64,000 nt of DNA, from positions 62,001 to 126,000 of the forward strand of contig CALMSR010000050.1 of the NCBI GenBank assembly GCA_937872465.1, given 5' to 3'. The stretch comes from an uncultured Paracoccaceae bacterium (GTDB lineage Bacteria > Pseudomonadota > Alphaproteobacteria > Rhodobacterales > Rhodobacteraceae). Position numbers and translations under genes: made by a program. The stretch's first letter is position 1, and each line of letters opens with the position of its first letter. The notes beneath the pieces are model-generated. The model saw only the letters and a list, made by a program, of their open reading frames with translations. It searched no databases and had not been told where the DNA came from. Positions 1-8,391 of the stretch are shown here, piece by piece.

Positions 1-1
1 C

Positions 2-292
2 CGCAACGAGGTCGGCCGCCTCTACCGGGTGCTGGATCATCGGCTCGCGGAGCGCGACTTCGTCGCCGGCCCCTATTCCATCGCCGACATGGCGATCTGG
101 CCCTGGGCGAGCCGCTGGCAGCGGCAGGAGCAGGATCTCGACCGCTTCCCGCACATGAAGGCCTGGTTCGACCGTCTCGAGGCCCGCCCCGCCGTGAGCG
201 CCGGCCGCGCCCTCGGCGCCGAGCGGCGCCGGGAGATCACCACGGACCGCGCGGCGCAGAGGACCCTCTTCGGCCAGACCGCGGCCGAGTGA
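2..292 (+). CDS. Glutathione S-transferase family protein, C-terminal fragment
   Basis: Only the last 96 codons are present; the gene begins left of the window. The visible part is the all-helical C-terminal domain of a cytosolic glutathione transferase. The stretch YSIADMAIWPW (about residues 28–38 of the fragment) is the N-capping/hydrophobic-staple region typical of the family, and the following FPHMKAWFDRLEARPAV is the usual helix-6/7 pattern ending in a 'RPAV' turn. The spacing resembles YfcG/YghU-type bacterial GSTs, which use glutathione in disulfide reduction. The glutathione-binding thioredoxin domain is outside the window, so the subclass cannot be fixed. The reading frame is open from base 2 to the TGA at 290–292. 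Confidence 0.8.
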   Translation, partial: RNEVGRLYRVLDHRLAERDFVAGPYSIADMAIWPWASRWQRQEQDLDRFPHMKAWFDRLEARPAVSAGRALGAERRREITTDRAAQRTLFGQTAAE

Positions 293-739
293 CGCCACCG
301 CCCGAAACGGGCTTCGCCCCCCGGGCGGCGCGCCGGGACCGATCCGCCCCGATCTAAGCCGGCGGTGAAACCCGACATCCCTCGCCCGGCGGCGCGCGCC
401 TCCGGGCGACCGGACCGGGCGACGCGCCACCGGCGCCTCGCCCTTTCGGTCCGCGGCATGCTCCGCGGGCCGCGCGGGGCGCGGCCTTCTCCCCGGCATG
501 CCGCCGCGGAAGCGGCGCCGGCGGAAAGACAACCGGCCGTCGCTTCCTCCCGCCACGCCCCGGCAGGGGAAAAGCCAATTGAAGCGCGCCGGACCGGGGT
601 CTATACCCCCTGCCATGTTCAGGCAGATCGGCATCCCCATCCGAATTACCGCCCCGGCGCTCTGACCGCACGGAGCCGCCGGAGACCGATGGCCCGCGCC
701 ACGAGACATTCCCATTCGACCTGACGGAAGGCCCGCCCG
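293..739. other. Gene-free region upstream of ileS
   Basis: No convincing gene lies in these 447 bases; the open frames are low-complexity Arg/Pro/Ala shadows. The region holds copy 1 of a dispersed repeat (345–495) and, nearer ileS, a less GC-rich stretch (about 560–735) that probably carries the ileS promoter, although no clear -35/-10 pair was found. Confidence 0.6.
345..495 (+). repeat. Dispersed intergenic repeat, module B copy 1
   Basis: This block is repeated in the same orientation at 6518–6670. The central 53 bases, from CGGCGCGCGCCTCCGGGCG to CGGCGCCTCGCC, differ at one position between copies, while the flanks are partly diverged. Both copies are intergenic. The similarity is too long and too exact for chance GC-rich composition. 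Function is unknown; a non-autonomous or regulatory repeat family is an inference. Confidence 0.7.
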
Positions 740-3733
740 ATGTGCGCCGAGACGACGACCGACCTGCCCGATTACAAGGACACGCTCTTCCTGCCGAAGA
801 CCGCCTTTCCCATGCGCGCCGGCCTGCCGCAGCGCGAACCGGAATGGCTGGCCCGCTGGGAGCGCATCGGCGTCTACGACCGGCTGCGCGAGACCGGGGC
901 GGGCCGGGAGGCCTTCGTGCTCCACGACGGGCCGCCCTATGCCAACGGGCATCTCCACATCGGGCATGCCCTGAACAAGATCCTCAAGGATTTCGTCGTG
1001 CGCTCGCAGCAGATGATGGGCAAGGACAGCCGCTACGTGCCGGGCTGGGACTGCCACGGCCTGCCGATCGAATGGAAGATCGAGGAGCAGTACCGCGCCA
1101 AGGGCCGGAACAAGGACGAGGTGCCGGTGAACGAGCTGCGCGCCGAATGCCGCCGCTTCGCGGAATCCTGGGTGGACATCCAGCGCGAGGAGTTCAAGCG
1201 GCTCGGCGTCAGCGGCAACTGGGCCGATCCGTATCTCACCATGGCCTTCGACGCCGAGGCGGTGATCGCCGAGGAATTCATGAAGTTCGTGATGAACGGC
1301 TCGCTCTATCTCGGCTCCAAGCCGGTGATGTGGTCGCCGGTGGAGAAGACCGCGCTCGCCGAGGCCGAGGTGGAATACCGCGACCACCAGAGCCACACGA
1401 TCTGGGTGAAGTTCCCGGTCGTAAAGTCGAACATCGCCTTGAGCCGGGCTGTTGCGGAGGGGGAGAGCTTCGAAGAAGGAAATAAGGAGCTCCACAAGCT
1501 TCTCAAGGAGCAGACGGAGCTCAACGAGTTGCTTGAGCAAGCCAATGTGATTATCTGGACGACCACACCGTGGACCATTCCTTCCAATCGAGCGGTGGCC
1601 TTTGGCTACGACATCTCATACGGCTTGTACCGCGTACTGGATGTCCCACCTGCGAACTGGGCCAAGTCGGGTGATCTGTACCTGCTTGCCGACAAGCTTG
1701 CGCCCGAGGTCTTCAAAGCGGCACGAGCGCAATACGAGCGCGTGCGAGACGTTCCCTCCGGTCTTCAGGAGCTAGAGCAGGTCACGCTCGCGCACCCGCT
1801 CCGCGGTGCGCTGGCTGCAAACGGAGAATGGGACTTCGACGTGCCAATGCTGCTCGGCGGTCACGTCACCGACGATTCCGGCACCGGCTTCGTTCACACA
1901 GCACCCTCGCATGGTGCCGACGACTACGCGCTCGGGGTGAAGCACGGCCTGCCCATGACCTACAACGTGCTGGAGGATTCGAGCTTCCGCGCAGACCTGC
2001 CGCTCTTCGGGGGCGCGCTGATCTTCGATCACAAGGGCAAGGAGAAGGACGCGAACCCGCGGGTCATCGAGGCCCTCGCCGCGGCCGGCGCCCTGATCGC
2101 CCGCGGAAGGCTGACACATTCCTACCCGCATTCCTGGCGCTCCAAGGCGCCGGTGATCTACCGCAACACGCCGCAATGGTTCGTCGCCATCGACAAGCCC
2201 CTCGAGGACGGCATGGACGAATTCGGCACCACGATCCGCGAGCGGGCGCTGACCTCGATCGACCGGCTGGTGACCTGGACGCCGCAGAGCGGGCGCAACC
2301 GCCTCTATTCGATGATCGAGGTCCGGCCCGACTGGGTGCTGTCGCGCCAGCGCGCCTGGGGCGTGCCGCTGACCTGCTTCGTGAAGCGGCAGGCCGACGG
2401 CGGGGTCGAGATCCTGCGCGACGCGGCGGTGAACGCCCGCATCGCCGAGACCTTCCGTGCCGAGGGCGCCGACGCCTGGTTCCGCGAGGACGCGGCGGCG
2501 CGCTTCCTCGGCAACGACCACGATCCGGCGGAATGGGAGAAGGTCACCGACATCCTCGACGTCTGGTTCGATTCCGGCTCGACGCATGCCTTCGTCCTGC
2601 GCGACCGGGCGGACGGGCTCTGGCCGGCGAGCCTCTATCTCGAAGGCACCGACCAGCATCGCGGCTGGTTCCATTCCTCGATGCTCCAGGCCTGCGGCAC
2701 CATGGGCCGCGCGCCCTACGAGGGCGTGCTGACCCACGGCTTCACGCTCGACGAGCGCGGCATGAAGATGTCCAAGTCCCTGGGCAATACCGTGGCGCCC
2801 GAGGACGTGGTGCGGCAATACGGCGCCGACATCCTGCGGCTCTGGGTGGCACAGGCGGATTATACCGCCGACCAGCGCATCGGGCCGGAGATCCTCAAGG
2901 GCTCGGCGGATGCCTACCGGCGGCTTCGCAACACGATGCGCTTCCTGCTCGGGGCGCTCGAAGGCTTCGACGAGGCCGAGCGCCTCGAGCCCGACGCGAT
3001 GCCGGAACTCGAGCGCTGGGTCCTGCACCGGCTGGCCGAGCTCGACGGAATCGTGCGGGCGGGCTATGCCGCCTACGACTTCCAGCACGTCTTCCACCAT
3101 CTCTTCCAGTTCTGCACCGTCGATCTCTCCTCGGTCTATTTCGACATCCGCAAGGACGCGCTCTATTGCGACGCGGCCGCCAGCCCGCGCCGCCGCGCGG
3201 CGCGCACGGTGCTCGACCTGCTGCACCGTAGACTGACCACCTGGCTGGCGCCGATCCTCGTCTTCACCATGGAAGAGGTCTGGCTCGAGCGCTTCCCGGG
3301 CGACCGGAGCTCGGTGCATCTGATGGACTTCCCCGCAACCCCCGCCACATGGCGCGATCCGGCTCTCGCCGCGAAATGGGAGGTGATCCGCCGGGCGCGG
3401 CGGGTCGTGACCGGCGCGCTCGAGGTGGAACGGCGCGAGAAGCGGATCGGCGCGAGCCTCGAAGCCGCACCGCTGGTCCATGTCGCGGATGGCGACATTC
3501 GCGCCCTGCTCGCCGGCGTGCCCTTTGCCGACATCTGCATCGTCTCCGATCTCCGCCTGAGCGATGCGGAGGCGCCCGCCGGGGCCTTCACGCTCGACGA
3601 CGTGCCGGGGATCGCCGTGATCTTTGCGCCGGCGGAAGGCGACAAATGCGCCCGCTGCTGGCGCATCCTTCCCGATGTCGGGAGCCACCGCCATGCCCAG
3701 GTCTGCGAGCGCTGCGACGAGGCGCTCGGCTGA
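740..3733 (+). CDS. ileS: Isoleucyl-tRNA synthetase (class I)
   Basis: This enzyme charges tRNA-Ile with isoleucine in the cytoplasm and hydrolyses misactivated valine in its CP1 editing domain. At 997 residues it is slightly longer than the roughly 940-residue E. coli enzyme. HIGH is at residues 73–76 (HLHIGH), KMSKS at 676–680, and the editing domain shows TTPWTIP plus GTGFVHTAPSHGADDY with its key Asp at about 394. The C-terminus has a zinc-type pair of motifs, CARC (970–973) and CERC (989–992). The ATG at 740 fits the length and the N-terminal DYKDTLFLPKT motif. Bases from about 1420 to 1960, inside the editing domain, have lower GC and different codon choice from the rest of the gene while keeping the frame, which suggests a recombined segment. 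Family and function are certain; the recombination is inferred. Confidence 0.98.
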   Translation: MCAETTTDLPDYKDTLFLPKTAFPMRAGLPQREPEWLARWERIGVYDRLRETGAGREAFVLHDGPPYANGHLHIGHALNKILKDFVVRSQQMMGKDSRYVPGWDCHGLPIEWKIEEQYRAKGRNKDEVPVNELRAECRRFAESWVDIQREEFKRLGVSGNWADPYLTMAFDAEAVIAEEFMKFVMNGSLYLGSKPVMWSPVEKTALAEAEVEYRDHQSHTIWVKFPVVKSNIALSRAVAEGESFEEGNKELHKLLKEQTELNELLEQANVIIWTTTPWTIPSNRAVAFGYDISYGLYRVLDVPPANWAKSGDLYLLADKLAPEVFKAARAQYERVRDVPSGLQELEQVTLAHPLRGALAANGEWDFDVPMLLGGHVTDDSGTGFVHTAPSHGADDYALGVKHGLPMTYNVLEDSSFRADLPLFGGALIFDHKGKEKDANPRVIEALAAAGALIARGRLTHSYPHSWRSKAPVIYRNTPQWFVAIDKPLEDGMDEFGTTIRERALTSIDRLVTWTPQSGRNRLYSMIEVRPDWVLSRQRAWGVPLTCFVKRQADGGVEILRDAAVNARIAETFRAEGADAWFREDAAARFLGNDHDPAEWEKVTDILDVWFDSGSTHAFVLRDRADGLWPASLYLEGTDQHRGWFHSSMLQACGTMGRAPYEGVLTHGFTLDERGMKMSKSLGNTVAPEDVVRQYGADILRLWVAQADYTADQRIGPEILKGSADAYRRLRNTMRFLLGALEGFDEAERLEPDAMPELERWVLHRLAELDGIVRAGYAAYDFQHVFHHLFQFCTVDLSSVYFDIRKDALYCDAAASPRRRAARTVLDLLHRRLTTWLAPILVFTMEEVWLERFPGDRSSVHLMDFPATPATWRDPALAAKWEVIRRARRVVTGALEVERREKRIGASLEAAPLVHVADGDIRALLAGVPFADICIVSDLRLSDAEAPAGAFTLDDVPGIAVIFAPAEGDKCARCWRILPDVGSHRHAQVCERCDEALG
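1420..1960 (+). other. Atypical-composition block inside ileS editing domain
   Basis: Row counts give 30/60 G+C at 1501–1560 and 33/60 at 1561–1620, against 41/60 at 2281–2340 in the same gene. Codons such as AAT, ATT, TCA, GTT and TTG, which are rare elsewhere in the gene, cluster here. The reading frame is intact and the editing motifs are preserved. Edges are approximate; the left edge is near the sequence coding for VKFPVVKS and the right edge is before EDSSFRADLP. Confidence 0.65.
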
Positions 3734-3816
3734 CACGACGGCCGGCCGGGTAAGACCGGCCGATCCCAACGACCTTCGCCCTCGCCACTCGTTCCGTCCG
3801 CGCCCGAGGGGTTCCA

Positions 3817-3842
3817 GCCCGATCGACCGGTGTCGATCGGGC
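3817..3842. repeat. Perfect 11-bp hairpin, module A copy 1
   Basis: GCCCGATCGAC pairs with GTCGATCGGGC across a CGGT loop. It lies between the convergent 3' ends of ileS and pcs. A near copy, including about 25 bases of flanking similarity, is at 6466–6491, also at a gene 3' end. There is no T-tract, so it is not a textbook intrinsic terminator, though it may act as a bidirectional transcript end or mRNA-stabilising element (inference). Confidence 0.65.
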
Positions 3843-3973
3843 CGCGCCGCGCGAGCCTGGGCGCCCAGGGAGCGACCTCGCCGGCAATTGGCAACCCGCG
3901 GGGGCATTTGGCGGCGCCACGGGAAGACGAGCGCCGGTCCGAAGACCGCGCCCGCGCGATCCCCGAAGCCCGG

Positions 3974-4681
3974 CTATTCGGCGATGACGGTCTGCCGTAC
4001 CGGCCGGGCCTGCATCACGATGCCCACGAAGAGCAGCCAGAGGCTCGTCGCGAGCAGCCCGAGCTTGACCGCCAGCGGCGGCTCGAACTCGGCCCAGACC
4101 GACCAGCCGCCGAGGACCACCCAGAGCAGCGTCACCGGCAGGGTCGCCGCGCGCCAGCGCTCGGTGCGCACGGGATGGACGAACTTGAGCCAGGTGAACT
4201 GGGCGAGCGCCAGCACCACGATCGTCGCCGAGGTCAGCCAGACCGGCGGCGAGAAGGTCAGGAAGACCAGGAGCGGCATCTGCCAGACCGCGGGAAAGCC
4301 GACGAAGCAATTGTCCGCCGACTTCATGCGCACATCGGCGAAATAGACCACGCCGGTGAGCGCGATCAGCAGGGCCGCCACGAGGCCCCAGGGCGAGGGC
4401 AGCAGATCGGAATAGATCAGGGCATAGGCCGGGATGAAGACATAGGTCAGGTAGTCGATCACCAGATCGAGCACCACGCCGTCCCAGTTCGAGGCGTTCT
4501 TCTTGATGTTCACCCGCCGCGCCAGCGGCCCGTCGATCCCGTCGACGATCAGCGCGATGCCGAGCCAGCCGAACATCAGGCGCCAGTTTCCCTGGGTCGC
4601 CGCGACCAGCGCCATGAGCGCCAGCGCCGCGCCGGAGGCGGTGAAGAGATGCACCGAGAATGCGAGCGGCTTTGTCTTCAT
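3974..4681 (-). CDS. pcs: Phosphatidylcholine synthase
   Basis: This integral membrane enzyme of 235 residues condenses CDP-diacylglycerol with choline to give phosphatidylcholine. The CDP-alcohol phosphotransferase motif is seen as [10 protein letters not shown] followed by [12 protein letters not shown] (about residues 47–75), with the extra NIKKN spacing and the [10 protein letters not shown] continuation typical of bacterial Pcs rather than PssA or PgsA. Several hydrophobic segments follow. It is divergent from the ABC binding-protein gene at 4807, with 125 bases between the starts, and convergent with ileS. The pathway uses exogenous choline and is common in alphaproteobacteria that associate with eukaryotes, but it is not restricted to them. 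Confidence 0.93.
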   Translation of the reverse strand: MKTKPLAFSVHLFTASGAALALMALVAATQGNWRLMFGWLGIALIVDGIDGPLARRVNIKKNASNWDGVVLDLVIDYLTYVFIPAYALIYSDLLPSPWGLVAALLIALTGVVYFADVRMKSADNCFVGFPAVWQMPLLVFLTFSPPVWLTSATIVVLALAQFTWLKFVHPVRTERWRAATLPVTLLWVVLGGWSVWAEFEPPLAVKLGLLATSLWLLFVGIVMQARPVRQTVIAE

Positions 4682-4806
4682 CGCTACCAGTTAGGCAATT
4701 CCCCGCCGGAGAGAAAGCCTCTTTCGGGAAAGTCTGCCCACTTGCCCCCCGAACCGACCTGGCCCATTCTCGCCGCGACCGCATCCAGAAGCTTCCGAGG
4801 CCCTCC

Positions 4807-5604
4807 ATGCGAACCCTGATCCGCGCCGCCTTCCTCGCCGCCGCCGCCCTCACCGCCCTCGCCGCCCCGGCCGCCGCCGAGCTTCCCGACCTGGGCGGGC
4901 GGGAGGTGGTCGTGGTGACCGAGAACGCCTATCCGCCGCTGCAATTCGTCGATCCGGCGACGGGCGCGGCCATCGGCTGGGAATACGACGCCATGGCCGA
5001 GATCGCGGAGCGGCTCAATTTCGACCTCGTCATCGAGAATTCGAGCTGGGACGCCATGATCCCGGCGGTGAGCGAGAGCCAGTACGACATCGGCATGACC
5101 GGCATCACCATCCGCGACGACCGCAAGGAGAAGGTCGATTTCTCCGACCCCTACATGCGCTCGGAGATGCGCATGCTGGTGCGCGCGGACGAGGATCGCT
5201 TCACCGACGCTTCGAGCTTCGCCGCCTTCGAGGATGGCCTGATCGGCTCCCAGGCGGGCATCACGCCCTTCTACGTGGCGGTCTACGACCTGCTCGACGG
5301 CAACGAGACCAATCCGCGCATCAAGCTCTTCGAGACCATCGGCGCCGCGGTCCAGGCGATGCGGGCCGGCGACGTCGACATGGTGCTGACCGACAGCACC
5401 GGCGGCGAAGGCTATGTCAGGGCCAATCCGGATATCTTCAAGATCATCGGCGAGCCGCTCGGGAGCGAGGAATTCGGCTTCATCTTCCCCAAGGGCTCGG
5501 ACCTCCTCGCGCCCGTCAATGCCGCGATCGCCGAGATGAAGGCCGACGGCACCATCGCGGCGCTCGACCAGAAATGGTTCGTGGATTACGAAATGGGCCA
5601 GTAG
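4807..5604 (+). CDS. Amino-acid-type ABC transporter substrate-binding protein
   Basis: A 265-residue periplasmic binding protein of the polar amino acid family. An N-terminal signal peptide ([19 protein letters not shown] then APAAAE) precedes a mature chain starting near ELPDLGG. The hinge-type motifs [41 protein letters not shown] and KWFVDYE are typical of this family. An in-frame upstream ATG exists at 4660, but 4807 is preferred because it begins the signal peptide and has a GAGG upstream. The permease gene follows after 9 bases. No ATPase gene is adjacent, so the importer must borrow one or the ATPase is elsewhere. Ligand unknown; polar amino acid or opine is likely. Confidence 0.9.
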   Translation: MRTLIRAAFLAAAALTALAAPAAAELPDLGGREVVVVTENAYPPLQFVDPATGAAIGWEYDAMAEIAERLNFDLVIENSSWDAMIPAVSESQYDIGMTGITIRDDRKEKVDFSDPYMRSEMRMLVRADEDRFTDASSFAAFEDGLIGSQAGITPFYVAVYDLLDGNETNPRIKLFETIGAAVQAMRAGDVDMVLTDSTGGEGYVRANPDIFKIIGEPLGSEEFGFIFPKGSDLLAPVNAAIAEMKADGTIAALDQKWFVDYEMGQ

Positions 5605-5613
5605 CCCCCGCCC

Positions 5614-6411
5614 ATGACCCCCTCCCGGGACCGGCAGGGCAAGGATTTCCCCTATTGGCTGGTGCTGGCCGCGGTGATCGCGGCCGGGATGCTCGTCGCG
5701 ATCGTCGCCAGTGACGTCTACCGCCAGATCCTGGCGACCCTCTCCTCGGGGATCGCGGTGACCATCTTCGTCACCCTGGTGGCCTTCGGGCTCGCCTCGG
5801 CGCTGGGGCTCCTGCTGGCGGTCTGCGTGCTCTCGCGCTCGACCATCCTGCGGCAGGGCGCGCGGTTCTACATCGAGATCGTGCGCGGCATCCCGATCCT
5901 GGTCCTGCTCTTCTACATCGCCTTCGTCGGCGCGCCGGCGCTGGTGGTGGGCTGGAACGCGATCGCCGAGCCGCTGGGGCTCGGCACGCTGGCGACCCGG
6001 GACCTCTCGCTGATGTGGCGGGCGATCCTGGCGCTCGCCATCGGCTACGCGGCCTTCATCGCCGAGGTGTTCCGCGCCGGCATCCAGTCCGTCGAGCCCG
6101 GCCAGATCGAGGCCGCCCAGGCGCTGGGGCTCTCCGGCTGGCAGCGTTTCCGGCTGATCGTCTTCCCCCAGGCGATCCGCACCATCCTGCCGCCGCTCGG
6201 CAACGATTTCATCGCGCTCATCAAGGACAGCGCCCTGGTCTCGGTCCTCGGGGTCGCGGACATCACCCAGCTCGGCAAGATCTACGCCGCCGGCTCGTTC
6301 CGCTTCTTCGAGACCTACAACGTGGTCGCCTTCCTCTATCTCGTCATGACCGTCGGCCTGTCGCTGGTGCTGCGGGGCTTCGAGCAGCGCATGCGGGGCA
6401 GACGGGCGTGA
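5614..6411 (+). CDS. Amino-acid-type ABC transporter permease
   Basis: A 265-residue inner-membrane permease of the HisMQ/GlnP class. Hydrophobic spans start near residue 14, and the cytoplasmic EAA loop reads EAAQALGLSGWQRFRLIVFP (about residues 167–186), the surface that docks the ATPase. It lies 9 bases after the binding-protein gene and is surely co-transcribed with it. Only one permease gene is present, so the channel may be a homodimer. No ATP-binding subunit follows; the next gene is convergent. Confidence 0.92.
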   Translation: MTPSRDRQGKDFPYWLVLAAVIAAGMLVAIVASDVYRQILATLSSGIAVTIFVTLVAFGLASALGLLLAVCVLSRSTILRQGARFYIEIVRGIPILVLLFYIAFVGAPALVVGWNAIAEPLGLGTLATRDLSLMWRAILALAIGYAAFIAEVFRAGIQSVEPGQIEAAQALGLSGWQRFRLIVFPQAIRTILPPLGNDFIALIKDSALVSVLGVADITQLGKIYAAGSFRFFETYNVVAFLYLVMTVGLSLVLRGFEQRMRGRRA

Positions 6412-6436
6412 TACCGGCAGCCCTCGCTGTGGATTC

Positions 6437-6670
6437 CCGTTCCTCCCGCGGCCAGGGTGTCCCCAGCCCGATCGACCCGTGGCGATCGGGCCGCGCCGGC
6501 CCTGCCCGGGGCCGGCGCGCCCCGATCCTCAACCGGTGGTGAAACTGCACCCCCCTCGCCCAGCGGCGCGCGCCTCCGGGCGGCCGGACCGGGCGACGCG
6601 CCACCGGCGCCTCGCCTTTTCGCTCCGGGGGCATGTCAGGCGGGCCGCGCGGAGCGCGGCCTTTTCCCTG
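6437..6670 (+). repeat. Dispersed repeat: module A copy 2 followed by module B copy 2
   Basis: Bases 6466–6491 form a hairpin with arms GCCCGATCG and CGATCGGGC, matching the hairpin at 3817–3842 with similar flanks. Bases 6518–6670 match 345–495. Here the two modules are adjacent, which suggests they belong to one composite element whose other copies are partial. Confidence 0.68.
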
Positions 6671-6729
6671 TCCCGAGAGCCAGACCCAGGATCGGTCAAT
6701 CGGAAGGGCCGCCGGTATGAGACGGACAG

Positions 6730-6782
6730 GGTCCCAAGTTGGGACCATGGTCATTATATTGATTTTTAACATAAACATGACG
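6730..6782. other. Palindrome GGTCCCAA-G-TTGGGACC plus AT-rich tract
   Basis: A perfect 8-bp inverted repeat with a one-base centre (6730–6746) is followed by about 30 bases rich in A/T, strikingly unlike the surroundings. It lies just past the 3' end of the minus-strand OmpA-domain gene. It could be a protein-binding site or the border of a small mobile element; no coding potential is seen. Confidence 0.4.
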
Positions 6783-6828
6783 TGCCGGCGCTCGGCGGGC
6801 CCGGCGCGAACGCGCGGCGGCCCGGCAC

Positions 6829-8388
6829 CTACCGCTCGGTGAACTTCAGCTCGATGCGGCGGTTGCGGGCCAGCGCCTCGGGGCTGTCGCTGGGATCGAG
6901 GGGCTGGAACTCGCCGAAACCGGTGGCGGCGAGGCGGCTCGCGGGGATGCCCTGGGTGTCGATCATGTATTGCACGACCGAGAGCGCGCGGGCCTGGCTG
7001 AGCTCCCAATTGTCGCGGAACGGGCCGCCGGGGGTCACGGGCACCCGGTCGGTATGGCCGTCGACGCGCAGGATCCAGTCGATCTCCGGCGGCACGTCGT
7101 CGGCGATGTCGCGGATCACCTGGGCGACGCGCGCGACCTGCTCCCGGCCGGCGGCGTTCAGCGTCGCCGATCCCGGCGGGAAGAGCACCTCGCTGTCGAA
7201 GACGAAGCGGTCGCCGACGACCTGCACGCCCTCGCGCGCGCCGAGGATCGCGCGCATCCGTCCGAAGAACTCGGAGCGGTAGCTGGCGAGATCCTTGGTC
7301 TCCGCCTCGAGCCGCGCCCGCTCGCGCGCCTCGAGCTCGGCCCTGGCGGCCTCGGCCTCGGCGCGGGCGCGCTCCTCCGCGGCGACGCGCGCCAGTGCCG
7401 CGTTGAGATTGGCGCCGAGCTTCTCGATCTGGACCCTGGCGGCGACATCGCCGGCCTCGGCGAGATCGAGCAGGCCCTGGAGCTCGTCGAGCTGGCTGCG
7501 CAGCTCCGCGGTCTGCCGGTTGAGCAGCGCCACCTGCCGCTGGCTCTCGGCGGAGACCTCCTGCTCCTGCGCCAGCAGCGCGCGCGCCTGCGTGAGCTCG
7601 GCCGCGTGCTTCTCGGCCTCCGAGAGCGCCGTGCTCTGGTCGCCCTGCAGCGCGTCGCGCGCCGCCTCGGCGGCGGCGAGCAGCGTCAGGGTCTCCTCGG
7701 CCTTCCTGCGCTCGGCCTCGAGGCTGAGGGTCATGGCGGTCAGCTCCGCATCCGAATCCGCGAGCCGCCTGCGCAGTTCCTCGGCGGCGGCGGCCTCGGC
7801 GACCCGCGCCGCCTCGGCCTCGGTGAGGCTCGATTCGCTCTCGCCGAGATTGCCCTGCAGCTCCGCGACATCGGTCCGGAGCGATGCCACCAGCGCCTCG
7901 AGCGCCTCCCGTCGCGCCGCGGCGAGGCGGGCGGCCTCCGCATTGGCATCGACCTCCTCGCGGGCCTGGGCGAGCGCCCGTTCGAGCGCCTCGTTGGCGC
8001 TCAGCTGCGCCGCGCTCGCGGCCTCGGCGCTCTCCAGCCGGCCGGAGAGGTCGGTGTTGCGCGCGAGTAGGCTCGCCACCTGCGCCTCGAAATCGGCGCT
8101 CGCGGCGGCGGCGGCGTCGCGCTCGGCGGTCAGGGTCGAGACCAGCTCGGCCGCGCGGTCGGCGCGGCTGCGCTCCAGCCCCAGCGCATCGGCGAGATTG
8201 GCGACCTGGAGCGACAGCTCGTCGAGCTCCCTGCCCTGCCCCGAGATCGTGTCGCGCAGCACGAACTGCACGATCATGAAGATCGAGAGCACGAAGAAGA
8301 GCACCAGGATCAGCGCCGTCATCGCATCGACGAATCCGGGCCAGATCGAGGCCGGGAACCGCCCGGCGCCGCGGCGGCTGAGCGCCAT
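6829..8388 (-). CDS. MotB/OmpA-type peptidoglycan-binding protein with long coiled coil
   Basis: A 519-residue inner-membrane protein. It has a short cytoplasmic N-terminus, one membrane segment at about 20–45 beginning FVDAMTALILVLFF with an Asp at residue 21 in the position of the MotB ion-binding Asp, a periplasmic Ala/Glu/Arg-rich coiled coil at about 50–375, and a C-terminal OmpA/MotB peptidoglycan-binding domain at about 390–515 (DGHTDRVPV, NWELSQARA, NRRIELKF). It starts three bases after the stop of the MotA/ExbB-like gene. The pair should form an ion-driven complex spanning to the cell wall. Architecture resembles ZorB of Zorya defence, but no ZorC/D/E genes are adjacent, and similar pairs are, to my knowledge, ordinary chromosomal genes in Rhodobacterales. 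The process it powers is not known. Confidence 0.87.
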   Translation of the reverse strand: MALSRRGAGRFPASIWPGFVDAMTALILVLFFVLSIFMIVQFVLRDTISGQGRELDELSLQVANLADALGLERSRADRAAELVSTLTAERDAAAAASADFEAQVASLLARNTDLSGRLESAEAASAAQLSANEALERALAQAREEVDANAEAARLAAARREALEALVASLRTDVAELQGNLGESESSLTEAEAARVAEAAAAEELRRRLADSDAELTAMTLSLEAERRKAEETLTLLAAAEAARDALQGDQSTALSEAEKHAAELTQARALLAQEQEVSAESQRQVALLNRQTAELRSQLDELQGLLDLAEAGDVAARVQIEKLGANLNAALARVAAEERARAEAEAARAELEARERARLEAETKDLASYRSEFFGRMRAILGAREGVQVVGDRFVFDSEVLFPPGSATLNAAGREQVARVAQVIRDIADDVPPEIDWILRVDGHTDRVPVTPGGPFRDNWELSQARALSVVQYMIDTQGIPASRLAATGFGEFQPLDPSDSPEALARNRRIELKFTER

Positions 8389-8391
8389 GGC

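Larger units (their letters stand above)
6412..6828. other. Convergent intergenic region with repeats
   Basis: No gene was found in these 417 bases between two gene 3' ends. The region contains the second copies of repeat modules A (hairpin 6466–6491) and B (6518–6670), then a palindrome and an AT-rich tract at 6730–6782. Confidence 0.6.

Noticed and set aside
3739..3762. CGGCCGG…CCGGCCG hairpin after ileS as an intrinsic terminator
   Set aside because: There is no T-tract and the 10-base loop is long; in such GC-rich DNA the match may be chance.
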